The position numbers and the translations under genes were made by a program. The notes under the pieces are model-generated. The model ran no database searches, was not told where the DNA came from, and was given only the letters and a program-made list of their open reading frames with translations. DNA of 64,000 nt from Pseudomonadota bacterium (GTDB lineage Bacteria > Pseudomonadota > Alphaproteobacteria > Rhizobiales > Tepidamorphaceae): NCBI GenBank assembly GCA_023458595.1, contig JAEWYT010000199.1, forward strand, positions 1 to 64,000, given 5' to 3'. Numbering within the stretch: the stretch's first letter is position 1; the number at the start of each line of letters is the position of its first letter. Positions 22,980-31,217 of the stretch are shown piece after piece.

Positions 22980-25070
22980 ATGAAGCCGACCGCCTATACC
23001 CACCGCCTCGACCCGTTGCTCAGGCCCACTTCGCTCGCCATTCTCGGCGCCAGCGGCCGGCCGGGCAGCGTCGGCAACATGTTCATCCGCCACATGAAGC
23101 TCGGCGGCTATTCCGGCGCGCTCTGGGGCGTCAATCCGAACTACGCCGATATCGACGGCGTGCCCTGCTTCCCCACCCTCGCCGACCTCCCGGCGAAGCC
23201 CGAGCACGTCGTCTTCTCGATCGGCGACGAGCGCATCGAGCAGGAGTTCGCCAACGCCATCGAGCAAGGGGCCCGCGCCGGAACCATCCTCTCCCCGCTC
23301 GCCCTGCCCGGCGACGAGGGATTGAAGGAGCGCATCCGCGACCGGGCCAGGGAGGCAGGCGTCGTTCTCTGCGGCGCCAACTGCATGGGCTTCTACAACT
23401 TCCACGCGGGCCTCTGGGTCTGCGGCTTCGAGACCCATCCCCGCCACCGGCCCGGCGGCACGGTGCTGCTCACCCATTCCGGCGCGCTGTTCACCGCGCT
23501 GGTCGATTCCGAGGAGCGCATCGACTACGGCCTCGCCGTCTCCCCCGGCCAGGAGCTGACCACCACGATCGCCGACTACATGGATTTCGCCCTCGACCAG
23601 CCTTGGACGCGGGTGATCGGCATCTTCATGGAAACCGCCCGCGATCCCGAAGGATTCGAGGCGGCGCTGAGGAAGGCGAACGAGCGGAACGTTCCCGTTG
23701 TCGCCCTGAAGGTCGGCCGCACCGAGGTGTCGGCGCGCATGGCGGTGACGCATTCCGGCGCCATCACCGGCGACCACGCGGCCTACTCCGCCCTGTTCGA
23801 GCGCTACGGCGTCGGCGAGGTGGCATCCGTCGAGGAACTCGCCCATGCGCTGATGGTGCTGAACGTCAGCCGCGACCTCGGCCCCGGCGGCATCGCCTCG
23901 AGCCACGATTCCGGCGGCGAGCGCGGACTGATGATCGACCTGTGCCACGACCACGGCGTGCCGCTCGCCGAGCCGGGGCCGCAGACCGTCGCGCGCCTGA
24001 AGGACGTGCTGGACTACGGCCTAGAGCCGGTGAACCCGCTCGACCACTGGGGCTCGGGCCGCAACTTTCCGTTCGACTTCGAGGAGAGCTTCAAGGCGCT
24101 GATGCGCGATCCAGGCACCGCCATGGGGGCGCTGGTGCTCGACCGCAGCGTCGGCGGCAAGGTGCAGCCGATCAACATGAAGCTGGTCGGCGAATGCCTG
24201 GACGAGATCGGCAAGCCCGCCTTCGTCGTCTCGACCTATCACGGCTCCGGCACCGATCCGGAGGCGGTCGCGGCGACGCGACGGGGCGCGCCCGTCCTCG
24301 ACGGCCTCGCCGCGTTCGTCGCCGCCGCTCGCGTCGCCTTCGAATGGCGAGACTACAGGAACCGCCCGCCGATGAAGATCGAGCCGGCCGACCCCGCGCT
24401 CGTCGCCCGCTGGCGCGGGCGGCTCGCTTCCGGCCAGGCCCTCGACGAACTCGACGGGCTGAGGCTCCTCGCCGACTTCGGCGTGCCGACCGCACCTTGC
24501 GAGGTCGCCGATGACGAGGCCGGCGCCATCGCGATCGCCGAACGCGTCGGCTTTCCTGTCGTGCTCAAGACCGCCATGCCGGGCATCGCCCACAAGTCGG
24601 ATGTCGGCGGCGTCGCACTCGACATCGGGATGCCCGAGGCCTTGGCGAAGGCCTATCGCGACATCGCCGGCCGGCTCGGGCCGCGCGTGGCGGTCGCAAA
24701 GATGATCGGCGGGCCGAAGATCGAGATGATTCTCGGCGTCACCCGCGATCCGAGCCTCGGCCCCGTCGTCCTCATCGGCTTCGGCGGCATCCATGCCGAG
24801 GTGCTTAAGGACGTCGTCTTCCTGAAGCCGCCGTTCGATGCGGCCGAGGCGCGCCGCAAGATCGATCGGCTGCGCCTGCGCGCCCTGCTCGACGGCGCCC
24901 GGGGAGCGCCTGCGAGCGACGTGGATGCTCTCAGCCGGGCCGCCGCCCGTTTCTCGGTGCTCGCCGCGGCTCTCGGCGACGTCGTGGAGTCGATCGACGT
25001 CAATCCGGTTCTGGCCCTGCCGGAAGGCTGCGCCGCCGTCGATGCGCTCGTCGCGCCGCGCAAGCTCTAG
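22980..25070 (+). CDS. NDP-forming acyl-CoA synthetase (acetate-CoA ligase family)
   Basis: A 696-residue ligase with a CoA-binding Rossmann domain (SLAILGASGRPGSVGNMF at about 18-35), succinyl-CoA-synthetase-like domains (GANCMGFYN; ASSHDSGGERGL, likely the phosphohistidine region; NPLDHWGSG) and a C-terminal ATP-grasp domain from about 480 (VVLKTAMPGIAHKSDVGGVA). It should activate an organic acid with ATP to its CoA ester. The DMSP lyase DddX belongs to this superfamily, so acids bearing onium groups are plausible substrates. It ends the plus-strand half of the regulon and would feed the acyl-CoA dehydrogenase encoded across the divergent promoter. Confidence 0.85.
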   Translation: MKPTAYTHRLDPLLRPTSLAILGASGRPGSVGNMFIRHMKLGGYSGALWGVNPNYADIDGVPCFPTLADLPAKPEHVVFSIGDERIEQEFANAIEQGARAGTILSPLALPGDEGLKERIRDRAREAGVVLCGANCMGFYNFHAGLWVCGFETHPRHRPGGTVLLTHSGALFTALVDSEERIDYGLAVSPGQELTTTIADYMDFALDQPWTRVIGIFMETARDPEGFEAALRKANERNVPVVALKVGRTEVSARMAVTHSGAITGDHAAYSALFERYGVGEVASVEELAHALMVLNVSRDLGPGGIASSHDSGGERGLMIDLCHDHGVPLAEPGPQTVARLKDVLDYGLEPVNPLDHWGSGRNFPFDFEESFKALMRDPGTAMGALVLDRSVGGKVQPINMKLVGECLDEIGKPAFVVSTYHGSGTDPEAVAATRRGAPVLDGLAAFVAAARVAFEWRDYRNRPPMKIEPADPALVARWRGRLASGQALDELDGLRLLADFGVPTAPCEVADDEAGAIAIAERVGFPVVLKTAMPGIAHKSDVGGVALDIGMPEALAKAYRDIAGRLGPRVAVAKMIGGPKIEMILGVTRDPSLGPVVLIGFGGIHAEVLKDVVFLKPPFDAAEARRKIDRLRLRALLDGARGAPASDVDALSRAAARFSVLAAALGDVVESIDVNPVLALPEGCAAVDALVAPRKL

Positions 25071-25423
25071 GCGCCAAAGCTCATCGGCGGCCGGAAACAG
25101 TCCGGCTAAGCGAGAAGAATGTTTCAAGGCCGCCGTGCCCCGCTCCCGGGCGAAATCCGCCCGTGTCGGAGGCAGCCGGACCGCGTTCCGGTGTCTCGGC
25201 TATACTGATGAATCGGCAAATGAATCCGGCGGTCGCCTCGGTTCCGCAGCGGTCGTTTCTGGCCGATTTGTAATCGAGATAGCAGACAAGACAAGTTTCT
25301 CTCCCGCGAAATCATTGAAACCAAAATCCTCCCGCGGCGTGAAACGATCGAAAAGGTCGGGCGTTATTCATGCACCATCGGAATTGAGACAGCCCCTCGC
25401 GATCGGGGCTTCAGGAGAGGACC
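25071..25423. other. 353-bp intergenic region with a hairpin before the next gene
   Basis: No gene was seen. The region is AT-richer from about 25255 to 25370 and probably holds the promoter for the small secreted protein. AGCCCC (25391-25396) and GGGGCT (25405-25410) form a short hairpin immediately before the ribosome-binding site AGGAGAGG. No T-run follows, so it may be a leader hairpin rather than a terminator. Confidence 0.4.
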
Positions 25424-25825
25424 ATGTTGACCACCCGCGCGATGATCTTCCTGTCGGCTGCCGCCGCCGCCGGGATCGTCTTTGTGACCGAGCCTTCGCA
25501 CAGCGAGCAGACGTTTGGCGTGGAACATGCGAAGCTTCAGGACCGTCACCCGACCTTCAAGGTCGCCGACGAGCTGCGCGGCGCCCTTGCCGCCGAGCGT
25601 GACGGCACCGCGATCCCGGCCCCGAAGTCGACCCCGAAGAGTGACCAGCTCGACGTCGTCGGCAACTGCGACGGCTATACCTGGCCGCGCATTCCCGCCG
25701 CCTGCCTCAAGCTCGCCGGCGACGACGCCACCAGGTCCGGGCTGCGCCAGGTGCTGATCGAAGACCGCCCGGCGGATCGTATATCGATCGTTACCCCGGC
25801 GGCGACGATTGTCGCCCAGCGCTGA
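25424..25825 (+). CDS. Small secreted protein of unknown function
   Basis: A 133-residue protein with an N-terminal signal peptide or anchor (about residues 1-28, rich in Ala) and a strong ribosome-binding site (AGGAGAGG). The mature part has two cysteines in GNCDGYTWPRIPAACL that probably form a disulfide. Small rhizobial exported proteins with a C...WP.I...C motif are common but uncharacterised. It precedes the L,D-transpeptidase by about 60 bp on the same strand and could share its transcript. No function is proposed. Confidence 0.65.
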   Translation: MLTTRAMIFLSAAAAAGIVFVTEPSHSEQTFGVEHAKLQDRHPTFKVADELRGALAAERDGTAIPAPKSTPKSDQLDVVGNCDGYTWPRIPAACLKLAGDDATRSGLRQVLIEDRPADRISIVTPAATIVAQR

Positions 25826-25885
25826 ACGCGATCTCAACGGCTGCCCGGTAGATACCGCAAAAGAATTCCAGTGGAGGCAATAACA

Positions 25886-26476
25886 ATGCGTCGTTTCTTT
25901 TTCGCTGCGGCTGTCGCCGCCGCCGCTTTCGCCGCCGTCCCGGCCAGCGCCAGCACCAATACCCTTGTCCAGTTCGATCCGCTTACCATGCGCGTGCTGA
26001 AGCCCGCGCGTGTCGCGACCCAGCGGCCGGACGTCACGCGCATCCCGCGTGAGATCGTCGACTACGCGGGTCCCTATGCGCCGGGCACCATCGTCGTCGA
26101 CACCAACGAGCGCCGGCTCTACTACGTGATGGAAGGCGGTGTCGCCATGCGCTACGGCATCGGCGTCGCCCGTCCGGGCTTCGAGTGGTCGGGCATCCAC
26201 AAGATATCGCAGAAGCGCGAGTGGCCGGGCTGGACCCCGCCGGAAGAGATGAAGCAGCGTCAGCCGGGCCTGCCCGACTACATGCCCGGCGGCATCGACA
26301 ATCCGCTCGGCGCCCGCGCCATGTACATCGGCTCGACCATCTACCGCATTCACGGTTCGAACCAGCCGGCCTCGATCGGCCAGGCCATGTCTTCGGGCTG
26401 CATCCGCATGCTCAACGAGGACGCCGTCGACCTCTACGACCGCGTCAAGATCGGCACGCAGGTCGTCGTCCTCTGA
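25886..26476 (+). CDS. L,D-transpeptidase (YkuD domain)
   Basis: A 196-residue periplasmic protein with a Sec signal peptide ending near PASA (residue 22). The catalytic YkuD domain covers about 68-196, with the active-site signature H156-G...S-x-GCIRM (C172 nucleophile). Such enzymes form 3-3 peptidoglycan cross-links or attach proteins to peptidoglycan, which is frequent in Hyphomicrobiales. GGAGG at 25873-25877 supports the ATG at 25886 over an upstream in-frame start. The length and single domain are typical of the short rhizobial family. Confidence 0.9.
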   Translation: MRRFFFAAAVAAAAFAAVPASASTNTLVQFDPLTMRVLKPARVATQRPDVTRIPREIVDYAGPYAPGTIVVDTNERRLYYVMEGGVAMRYGIGVARPGFEWSGIHKISQKREWPGWTPPEEMKQRQPGLPDYMPGGIDNPLGARAMYIGSTIYRIHGSNQPASIGQAMSSGCIRMLNEDAVDLYDRVKIGTQVVVL

Positions 26477-26492
26477 AACGTTCCACCTGAAG

Positions 26493-26512
26493 CAAGCTGT
26501 CCCCGCAGCTTG
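26493..26512. terminator. Short hairpin after the L,D-transpeptidase
   Basis: CAAGCTG and CAGCTTG form a perfect 7-bp stem around TCCCCG, 16 bp after the stop codon. It is followed by TTCTACTA, a weak T-rich tail. It may act together with the stronger hairpin just downstream. Confidence 0.5.
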
Positions 26513-26527
26513 TTCTACTACGATCAT

Positions 26528-26567
26528 CGGCGGCCGGTCCTGACCTCCCGGCCGCCGGTGGCGTTTT
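26528..26567 (+). terminator. Strong GC-rich terminator between convergent genes
   Basis: CGGCGGCCGG (26528-26537) pairs perfectly with CCGGCCGCCG (26548-26557) around a 10-base loop, followed by GTGGCG and TTTT at 26564-26567. It lies between the L,D-transpeptidase (plus) and the response regulator (minus) and can serve as terminator for the former. Confidence 0.65.
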
Positions 26568-26595
26568 CGGAAACGTGTTTTCCGGAGAGGCCCGT

Positions 26596-27330
26596 TCAGC
26601 CCGCCGGCCGCTTGCCCGCAGGCACGAACATGTAGCCGAGGCCGCGCACCGTCTTCAGCACCTCCGGCTTGCTCGGATCCGGTTCGACCTTGCGTCTGAG
26701 CCGCATGATGCGGATGTCGATGGAGCGATCGAAGGCCTCCATGTCGCGATTGTGCGCCATGTCGAGCAGCTGATCGCGCGACAGCACCCGGTTCGGGCAT
26801 TCCGCGAACGATTTCAGCAGATCGAACTCCATCGACGTCATCGGCACGTCTTCGCCGTCGCGCGTGTAGAGCCGCTTGGTGTCGAGATTGAGGATGCAGC
26901 GCCCCATGACGACCTCGTGGCCCATCGTCGCCGGCGGCTGGGCCCGTCCGGCCTCGTCGCTCGCCAGCCGTCGCAGCAGGCTGCGGATGCGCGCGAGCAG
27001 CTCGCGCGGATCGAACGGTTTGGTCAGGTAGTCGTCCGCGCCGAGCTCCAGCCCAACGACCCGGTCGACCACCTCGCCGCTGCCCGTCAGCATGATGATC
27101 CCGACCGGCCCCCGATCGCGCAGGTAGCGCGTCAGGGTGAATCCGTCCTCGCCGGGCATCTTCAGGTCGAGCACGACGATATGGACAGGCCGCTCGGCGA
27201 GCACCGACTTCATCGCCGCGCCGTTTTCGGCCGTCGACACCACGAATTCGTTGGCGAGCAGATAGTCGCGCACCATCTCCCGGATGTCGGGATCGTCGTC
27301 GACGATCAGGATATGAGGATTTTCAGCCAC
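26596..27330 (-). CDS. OmpR/PhoB-family response regulator
   Basis: A 244-residue two-component regulator. The receiver domain has the acidic triad in LIVDDDPD, the phosphoacceptor Asp in VVLDLKMPGEDG and the Lys of YLTKPFDP. The C-terminal winged helix contains MTSMEFDLLKSFAECPNRVLSRDQLLD and ends in VRGLGYMFVP. No kinase gene is next to it, so it is an orphan here. The GTG at 27330 is preferred over a TTG four codons upstream; both are possible. Target genes cannot be named from this sequence. Confidence 0.85.
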   Translation of the reverse strand: MAENPHILIVDDDPDIREMVRDYLLANEFVVSTAENGAAMKSVLAERPVHIVVLDLKMPGEDGFTLTRYLRDRGPVGIIMLTGSGEVVDRVVGLELGADDYLTKPFDPRELLARIRSLLRRLASDEAGRAQPPATMGHEVVMGRCILNLDTKRLYTRDGEDVPMTSMEFDLLKSFAECPNRVLSRDQLLDMAHNRDMEAFDRSIDIRIMRLRRKVEPDPSKPEVLKTVRGLGYMFVPAGKRPAG

Positions 27331-27437
27331 CGGTCCACGCAAATGCCAGCTATTTCAACCACATGATATTAGCGAAGGCCTCCAGGCCGCGCATCAGGTT
27401 TCCGATGCAACGAGATCGACCGCGATCCGCGCCCGCC

Positions 27438-27878
27438 TCAGCCCCTGGTGAGCCGGTCGAGTGCCTCCAGGGCCAACGCGTATCCCTGTATGCCGAGACC
27501 GCAGATCACCCCCTTGGCGGCTTTCGAGATCAGCGAATTCTGACGGAACGCCTCGCGCTGGTGGATGTTGCTGATGTGCACTTCGATGACCGGGTAGCCG
27601 CAGGCGAGGATCGTGTCGAGCAGCGCCACGGAGGTGGTCGTGTAGCCGGCCGGATTGATGATTGCGCCGGCGACCTTGCCCCGTCCTTCCTGCAGCCACG
27701 TCACGAGTTCGCCCTCGTGATTCGACTGGCGGAAATCGATCTCGATACCGAGCTCGGCCCCGCGGGCACCGAGTTTCGACTCGATATCGGCGAGTGTGTC
27801 GGATCCATAGATATGCGGCTCCCGGGTACCCAGGAGATTGAGGTTCGGCCCGTTGAGGACGAGGACGGTGCGGGTCAT
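27438..27878 (-). CDS. aroQ: Type II 3-dehydroquinate dehydratase
   Basis: A 146-residue enzyme of the shikimate pathway that converts 3-dehydroquinate to 3-dehydroshikimate. NGPNLNLLGTREPHIYG (about 9-25) carries the catalytic loop with R19 and Y24; NPAGYT and EVHISNIHQRE (H102) complete the active site. Length matches the dodecameric family. No accB/accC follows, unlike the arrangement seen in many other bacteria; the downstream neighbour is a response regulator. The identification is certain. Confidence 0.96.
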   Translation of the reverse strand: MTRTVLVLNGPNLNLLGTREPHIYGSDTLADIESKLGARGAELGIEIDFRQSNHEGELVTWLQEGRGKVAGAIINPAGYTTTSVALLDTILACGYPVIEVHISNIHQREAFRQNSLISKAAKGVICGLGIQGYALALEALDRLTRG

Positions 27879-28196
27879 TTGGCTGTTCGGGTTCCTGAAA
27901 GGTCTGTCTATAGCTCGAATTCCGTGTCGAGAATGCCATCGCACGGCCGCCGCCGCCAGCGCGGCGTCGCCAGCGACGTGTCGCGCAGGCCCCCCAGGCG
28001 CGCCGCGCGGCACTAAAAGGCTGGGATTGGTCCCAACATCGGCTATAATTCGCCGAACCAGCGGTTTGGGGACCTTGTCGGGCGTCGTTTGGACGTGCAT
28101 GAGCTGGGACGCATTTTCCGATGACTTTGGGCGGTTGTCGCGCCACGCGACGATGCACGGGTTTCGCTGTGGCGCGCTGACCGACGGACCGAGGTG
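27879..28196. promoter_or_regulatory. 318-bp divergent region with a consensus -10 for the hybrid kinase
   Basis: No gene was recognised between aroQ (minus) and the hybrid kinase (plus). It contains a perfect TATAAT at 28044-28049. Just upstream is the dyad TGGGA-ttgg-TCCCA (28022-28035), where a -35 element would lie, suggesting an operator or activator site. No good -35 match is present, which is consistent with activator dependence. The leader from there to the start codon would be about 140 bp. Confidence 0.45.
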
Positions 28197-29894
28197 ATGA
28201 GCGACGACGATTTCGTCATTGTTCTCGACGACGACGCCGAGCCGGCCGAACCCGATATCGGTCGCCGCTGGAAGGTCGTGGTGGTGGACGACGACCCCGC
28301 CGTGCACGACGGGACGCGATTTGCACTGCACGACTATCGCCTGCAGGGTCGCGGCCTGGAGATCCTGTCCGCCTATTCCGCGGAGGAGGGTCGCCGCGTC
28401 CTCGCCGAGCACCCGGATACCGCGATCGTGCTCCTCGACGTCGTCATGGAGACCGACACGGCGGGCCTCGATCTTGTCGGCCATATCCGCCAGCAGCTCG
28501 ACAACGAGACCGTCCGCATCATCCTGCGCACCGGACAGCCCGGCCAGGCGCCGGAGCGGCGCGTCATCGTCGACTACGACATCAACGACTACAAGGCGAA
28601 GACCGAGCTCACCGCCGACAAGCTGTTCACCACCCTGACGGCGGCCCTGCGCTCCTACGAGCAGCTGCGGCGCATGGACGAGACCCTGCGCGGTCTCGAG
28701 ACCATCGTCGACGCCGCCGCAATGCTGTTCGACGTCCGCTCGATCGAACCGCTGACGAAGGCGGTGCTCGACAAGCTCGCCAAGCTCGTCGGCGGACACT
28801 GCACCGGCGTGGCCGTTCTCGGCAGCGGCGCGGCCGGCTGGGATGACATGTCGGTGATCGCCACCTGCGGCGCCTCTGACGAGGCCGGCAGGCCGGTTTC
28901 GGCCGCCGATCTCGGCGAGGACGAGCGGGCGTTGATCGAGGCCGCCTCCACCGACGGCGGTATCGAGTTCGGCAAGACCGGCGCGGCGGCCAGCTTCCGG
29001 TTCCGCTCGGGCCGCGACGTCGCCTTTGTGGTCGAGACCGACCGGCCGCTCACCGAAACCGACAAGGCGCTGATCGAGGTGTTCTGCAGCCGCCTCGCCG
29101 TCGCCTTCGACAACGTCGTTCTCTACGAGGAACTGCAGGAGGCGAACGCCCGGCTGGAAGAGCGCGTCGCCCAGCGCACCGACGAGCTCAACCGTGCCAA
29201 TGCCTTCAAGAAGGAAGTGCTCGGGATCGTCGCCCACGACCTGAAGAACCCCCTGAGCGTCATCCTCGGCCGCGCCGATATGCTCGGCCAGCAGGTCCAG
29301 CGCGATCCGATGCCGGTCGAGAATGTCCGCAAGCAGGTCGACCAGATCACCCAGTCGGCGCGGCGCATGACGTCGATGATCGAGGGGCTGATCAGGGAGG
29401 CGATGGACGACGCGCTCGACATCACCATCCGTCGCCATCCGATCGATATCGCCCGGCTCGTCAACTCGGTGGCCGAGAGCAACCGGCCGCTTGCCGAGCG
29501 CAAGTCCCAGGATATCGCGCTGACGGCACCGGCTTCGCTTCCAATCCGGGCCGACTACGACCGGCTGCGCGAGGCGATCGACAACCTCGTGTCGAACGCC
29601 ATCAAGTACACGCCCGCTGGCGGCCGCATCCGAATCTCGGCCGACCTGAACGGCAGGGTGGCGACGATCTGCGTCACCGACACCGGCCCCGGCCTGTCGG
29701 AAGACGACATGTCGCGCCTGTTCGGCCGCTTCCAGCGCCTGTCCGCCCAGCCGACCGGCGGCGAAAGCTCGACCGGCCTGGGGCTTTCGATCGTCAAGCG
29801 CGTCGTCGACCTGCACGGCGGCAGCATTTCCGCCGAGCCCGCCGGCGCCGACGGAGGCACCACCTTCCGCATCGAGCTGCCGGTTTCGGACTAG
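28197..29894 (+). CDS. Hybrid signalling protein: receiver, DUF3369 and histidine kinase domains
   Basis: A 565-residue cytoplasmic protein without membrane helices. A receiver domain (about 24-150) has the acidic pocket VVVVDDDPAVHDG and phosphoacceptor D81 in LLDVVM. A DUF3369 region (about 165-320) with GAF-like sequence follows, then a coiled coil (EELQEANARLEERVAQRT). The kinase core has the H-box AHDLKNPLSV with H347, an N-box DNLVSNAIKYTP and G-boxes DTGPGLS and STGLGLSIV. The domain order is reversed compared with usual hybrid kinases, so it is probably switched by phosphorylation from another kinase. The ATG at 28197 is preferred over the overlapping GTG at 28194. Confidence 0.86.
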   Translation: MSDDDFVIVLDDDAEPAEPDIGRRWKVVVVDDDPAVHDGTRFALHDYRLQGRGLEILSAYSAEEGRRVLAEHPDTAIVLLDVVMETDTAGLDLVGHIRQQLDNETVRIILRTGQPGQAPERRVIVDYDINDYKAKTELTADKLFTTLTAALRSYEQLRRMDETLRGLETIVDAAAMLFDVRSIEPLTKAVLDKLAKLVGGHCTGVAVLGSGAAGWDDMSVIATCGASDEAGRPVSAADLGEDERALIEAASTDGGIEFGKTGAAASFRFRSGRDVAFVVETDRPLTETDKALIEVFCSRLAVAFDNVVLYEELQEANARLEERVAQRTDELNRANAFKKEVLGIVAHDLKNPLSVILGRADMLGQQVQRDPMPVENVRKQVDQITQSARRMTSMIEGLIREAMDDALDITIRRHPIDIARLVNSVAESNRPLAERKSQDIALTAPASLPIRADYDRLREAIDNLVSNAIKYTPAGGRIRISADLNGRVATICVTDTGPGLSEDDMSRLFGRFQRLSAQPTGGESSTGLGLSIVKRVVDLHGGSISAEPAGADGGTTFRIELPVSD

Positions 29895-29914
29895 ACGTCG
29901 TCCCCGCCGCCCCT

Positions 29915-31090
29915 TCAGAAGGGCAGGCCCACGTAGTTCTCCGCAAGCGACGTCTGCGCGGCTTTCGAGGAAAACAGATAGTCGAGATCGGTCTTCTGCA
30001 GGCGCCGGTCGAAATCGGTCATGTCCGGAAAACGGTGCAGGAGCCGCGTCATCCACCAGGAGAACCGCTGGCCCTTCCAGACGCGGGCGAGCGCCCGGTC
30101 GGAATAGGCGTCGAGTCCTCTCCGGTCGCCCTTGCGGTAGTGGTCGACCATCGCGTGGTAGAGGTAATGGATGTCCGAGGCCGCGCTGTTGAGACCGCGC
30201 GCGCCGGTGGGCGGCACGATGTGGGCGGCGTCGCCCGCGAGAAACAGGTTGTGGTAGCGCATCGGTTCGGCTACGAAGCTCCTGAGCGGCGCGATGGACT
30301 TCTCGATCGACCGTCCGGTGACGATCGTCGAGGCCGCATCCTCCGGCAGCCGGACTGTCAGCTCCTCCCAGAACCGGTCGTCCGGCCAGTCGTCCGGATT
30401 GTCGTCCAAGCTGCACTGGACGTAGTAGCGGCTCAGCACCTGCGATCGGAGAGAGCACAGCGCGAAGCCGCGCTCGTGGTTCACGTAGATCAGCTCCTTC
30501 GAGACCGGGGGCGTGCGCGACAGGACGCCGAGCCAGCCGATCGGATAGACCGTCTCGTACTCCTTGAGCGCGTCGTGCGGGATCGACCGGCGGCTGACGC
30601 CGTGGAATCCGTCGCAGCCGACGATGAAGTCGCAGTCGACCCGATGCATCTCGCCGTCGAGCCTGTAGGTGAGAAAGGGCGAGCCGTTGCCGTCGAATTC
30701 GTGCGGCTTCACGTCCTCGGCGTTGTGCACGACGATACCGCCCATCCGGTCGCGGCCCTCGTAGAGGTCCCTGGTGAGTTCCGTCTGGCCGTAGACGATG
30801 ACCGAATTACCGCCGGTCAGGCCCTTCAGATCGATGCGGTGGCGCCTGCCTTCGTAGGCGATGTCGAATCCGTCGTGGATCTCCCCCTCCGCCTCCATGC
30901 GGTCGGCTACCCTCGCTTCGCGCATCAGGTCAGCGAAGCCGTGCTCCAGCACGCCGGCGCGGATGCGCCCCAGCACGTAATCGCGGCCTTGGCGTTCCAG
31001 GACGACGGTTTCGATACCCTGCAGATGGAGAAGCTGCGACAGAAGCAGACCCGACGGGCCGGCGCCGATGATGCCGACTTGCGTGCGCAT
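29915..31090 (-). CDS. pobA: 4-hydroxybenzoate 3-monooxygenase
   Basis: A 391-residue FAD monooxygenase that hydroxylates 4-hydroxybenzoate to protocatechuate with NAD(P)H and O2. It has the dinucleotide motif GAGPSGLLLSQLL at 9-21, the DG motif in FIVGCDGFHG and the second FAD motif GDAAHIVPPTGARGLNSA. Length equals characterised PobA proteins (about 390-394). It is divergent from an AraC-type gene, the usual rhizobial pobA-pobR layout. No protocatechuate-branch (pca) gene lies in this window. The start at 31090 has the family N-terminus MRTQVGIIGAG. Confidence 0.94.
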   Translation of the reverse strand: MRTQVGIIGAGPSGLLLSQLLHLQGIETVVLERQGRDYVLGRIRAGVLEHGFADLMREARVADRMEAEGEIHDGFDIAYEGRRHRIDLKGLTGGNSVIVYGQTELTRDLYEGRDRMGGIVVHNAEDVKPHEFDGNGSPFLTYRLDGEMHRVDCDFIVGCDGFHGVSRRSIPHDALKEYETVYPIGWLGVLSRTPPVSKELIYVNHERGFALCSLRSQVLSRYYVQCSLDDNPDDWPDDRFWEELTVRLPEDAASTIVTGRSIEKSIAPLRSFVAEPMRYHNLFLAGDAAHIVPPTGARGLNSAASDIHYLYHAMVDHYRKGDRRGLDAYSDRALARVWKGQRFSWWMTRLLHRFPDMTDFDRRLQKTDLDYLFSSKAAQTSLAENYVGLPF

Positions 31091-31217
31091 TTCCTCACCC
31101 TCGCCTGTCGTTCTGGTTTTTCTGCACATTATCGCTATCCGCCAAGCCGATTAATGGACGGACCGGCGGGTATTCTTGTACTTTTTGTTCGATGGCGGCG
31201 CAGAGAAGGAGACCACG

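Noticed and set aside
22931..24514. Plus-strand open frame overlapping the acyl-CoA ligase gene
   Set aside because: Arg/Pro-rich sequence in a frame offset from a ligase whose conserved domains span the whole region.
22980..25070. Direct assignment of the ligase as the DMSP lyase DddX
   Set aside because: Only superfamily-level similarity can be judged by eye. No BCCT carrier or ddd genes are present, and the neighbouring enzymes suggest an amine.
27438..30458. Minus-strand open frame of about 1000 codons covering aroQ and the opposite strand of the hybrid kinase
   Set aside because: Only its last 147 codons (aroQ) are real. The rest is antisense to a kinase with intact motifs and shows the Arg/Ala/Asp-rich composition of GC-rich shadow frames.
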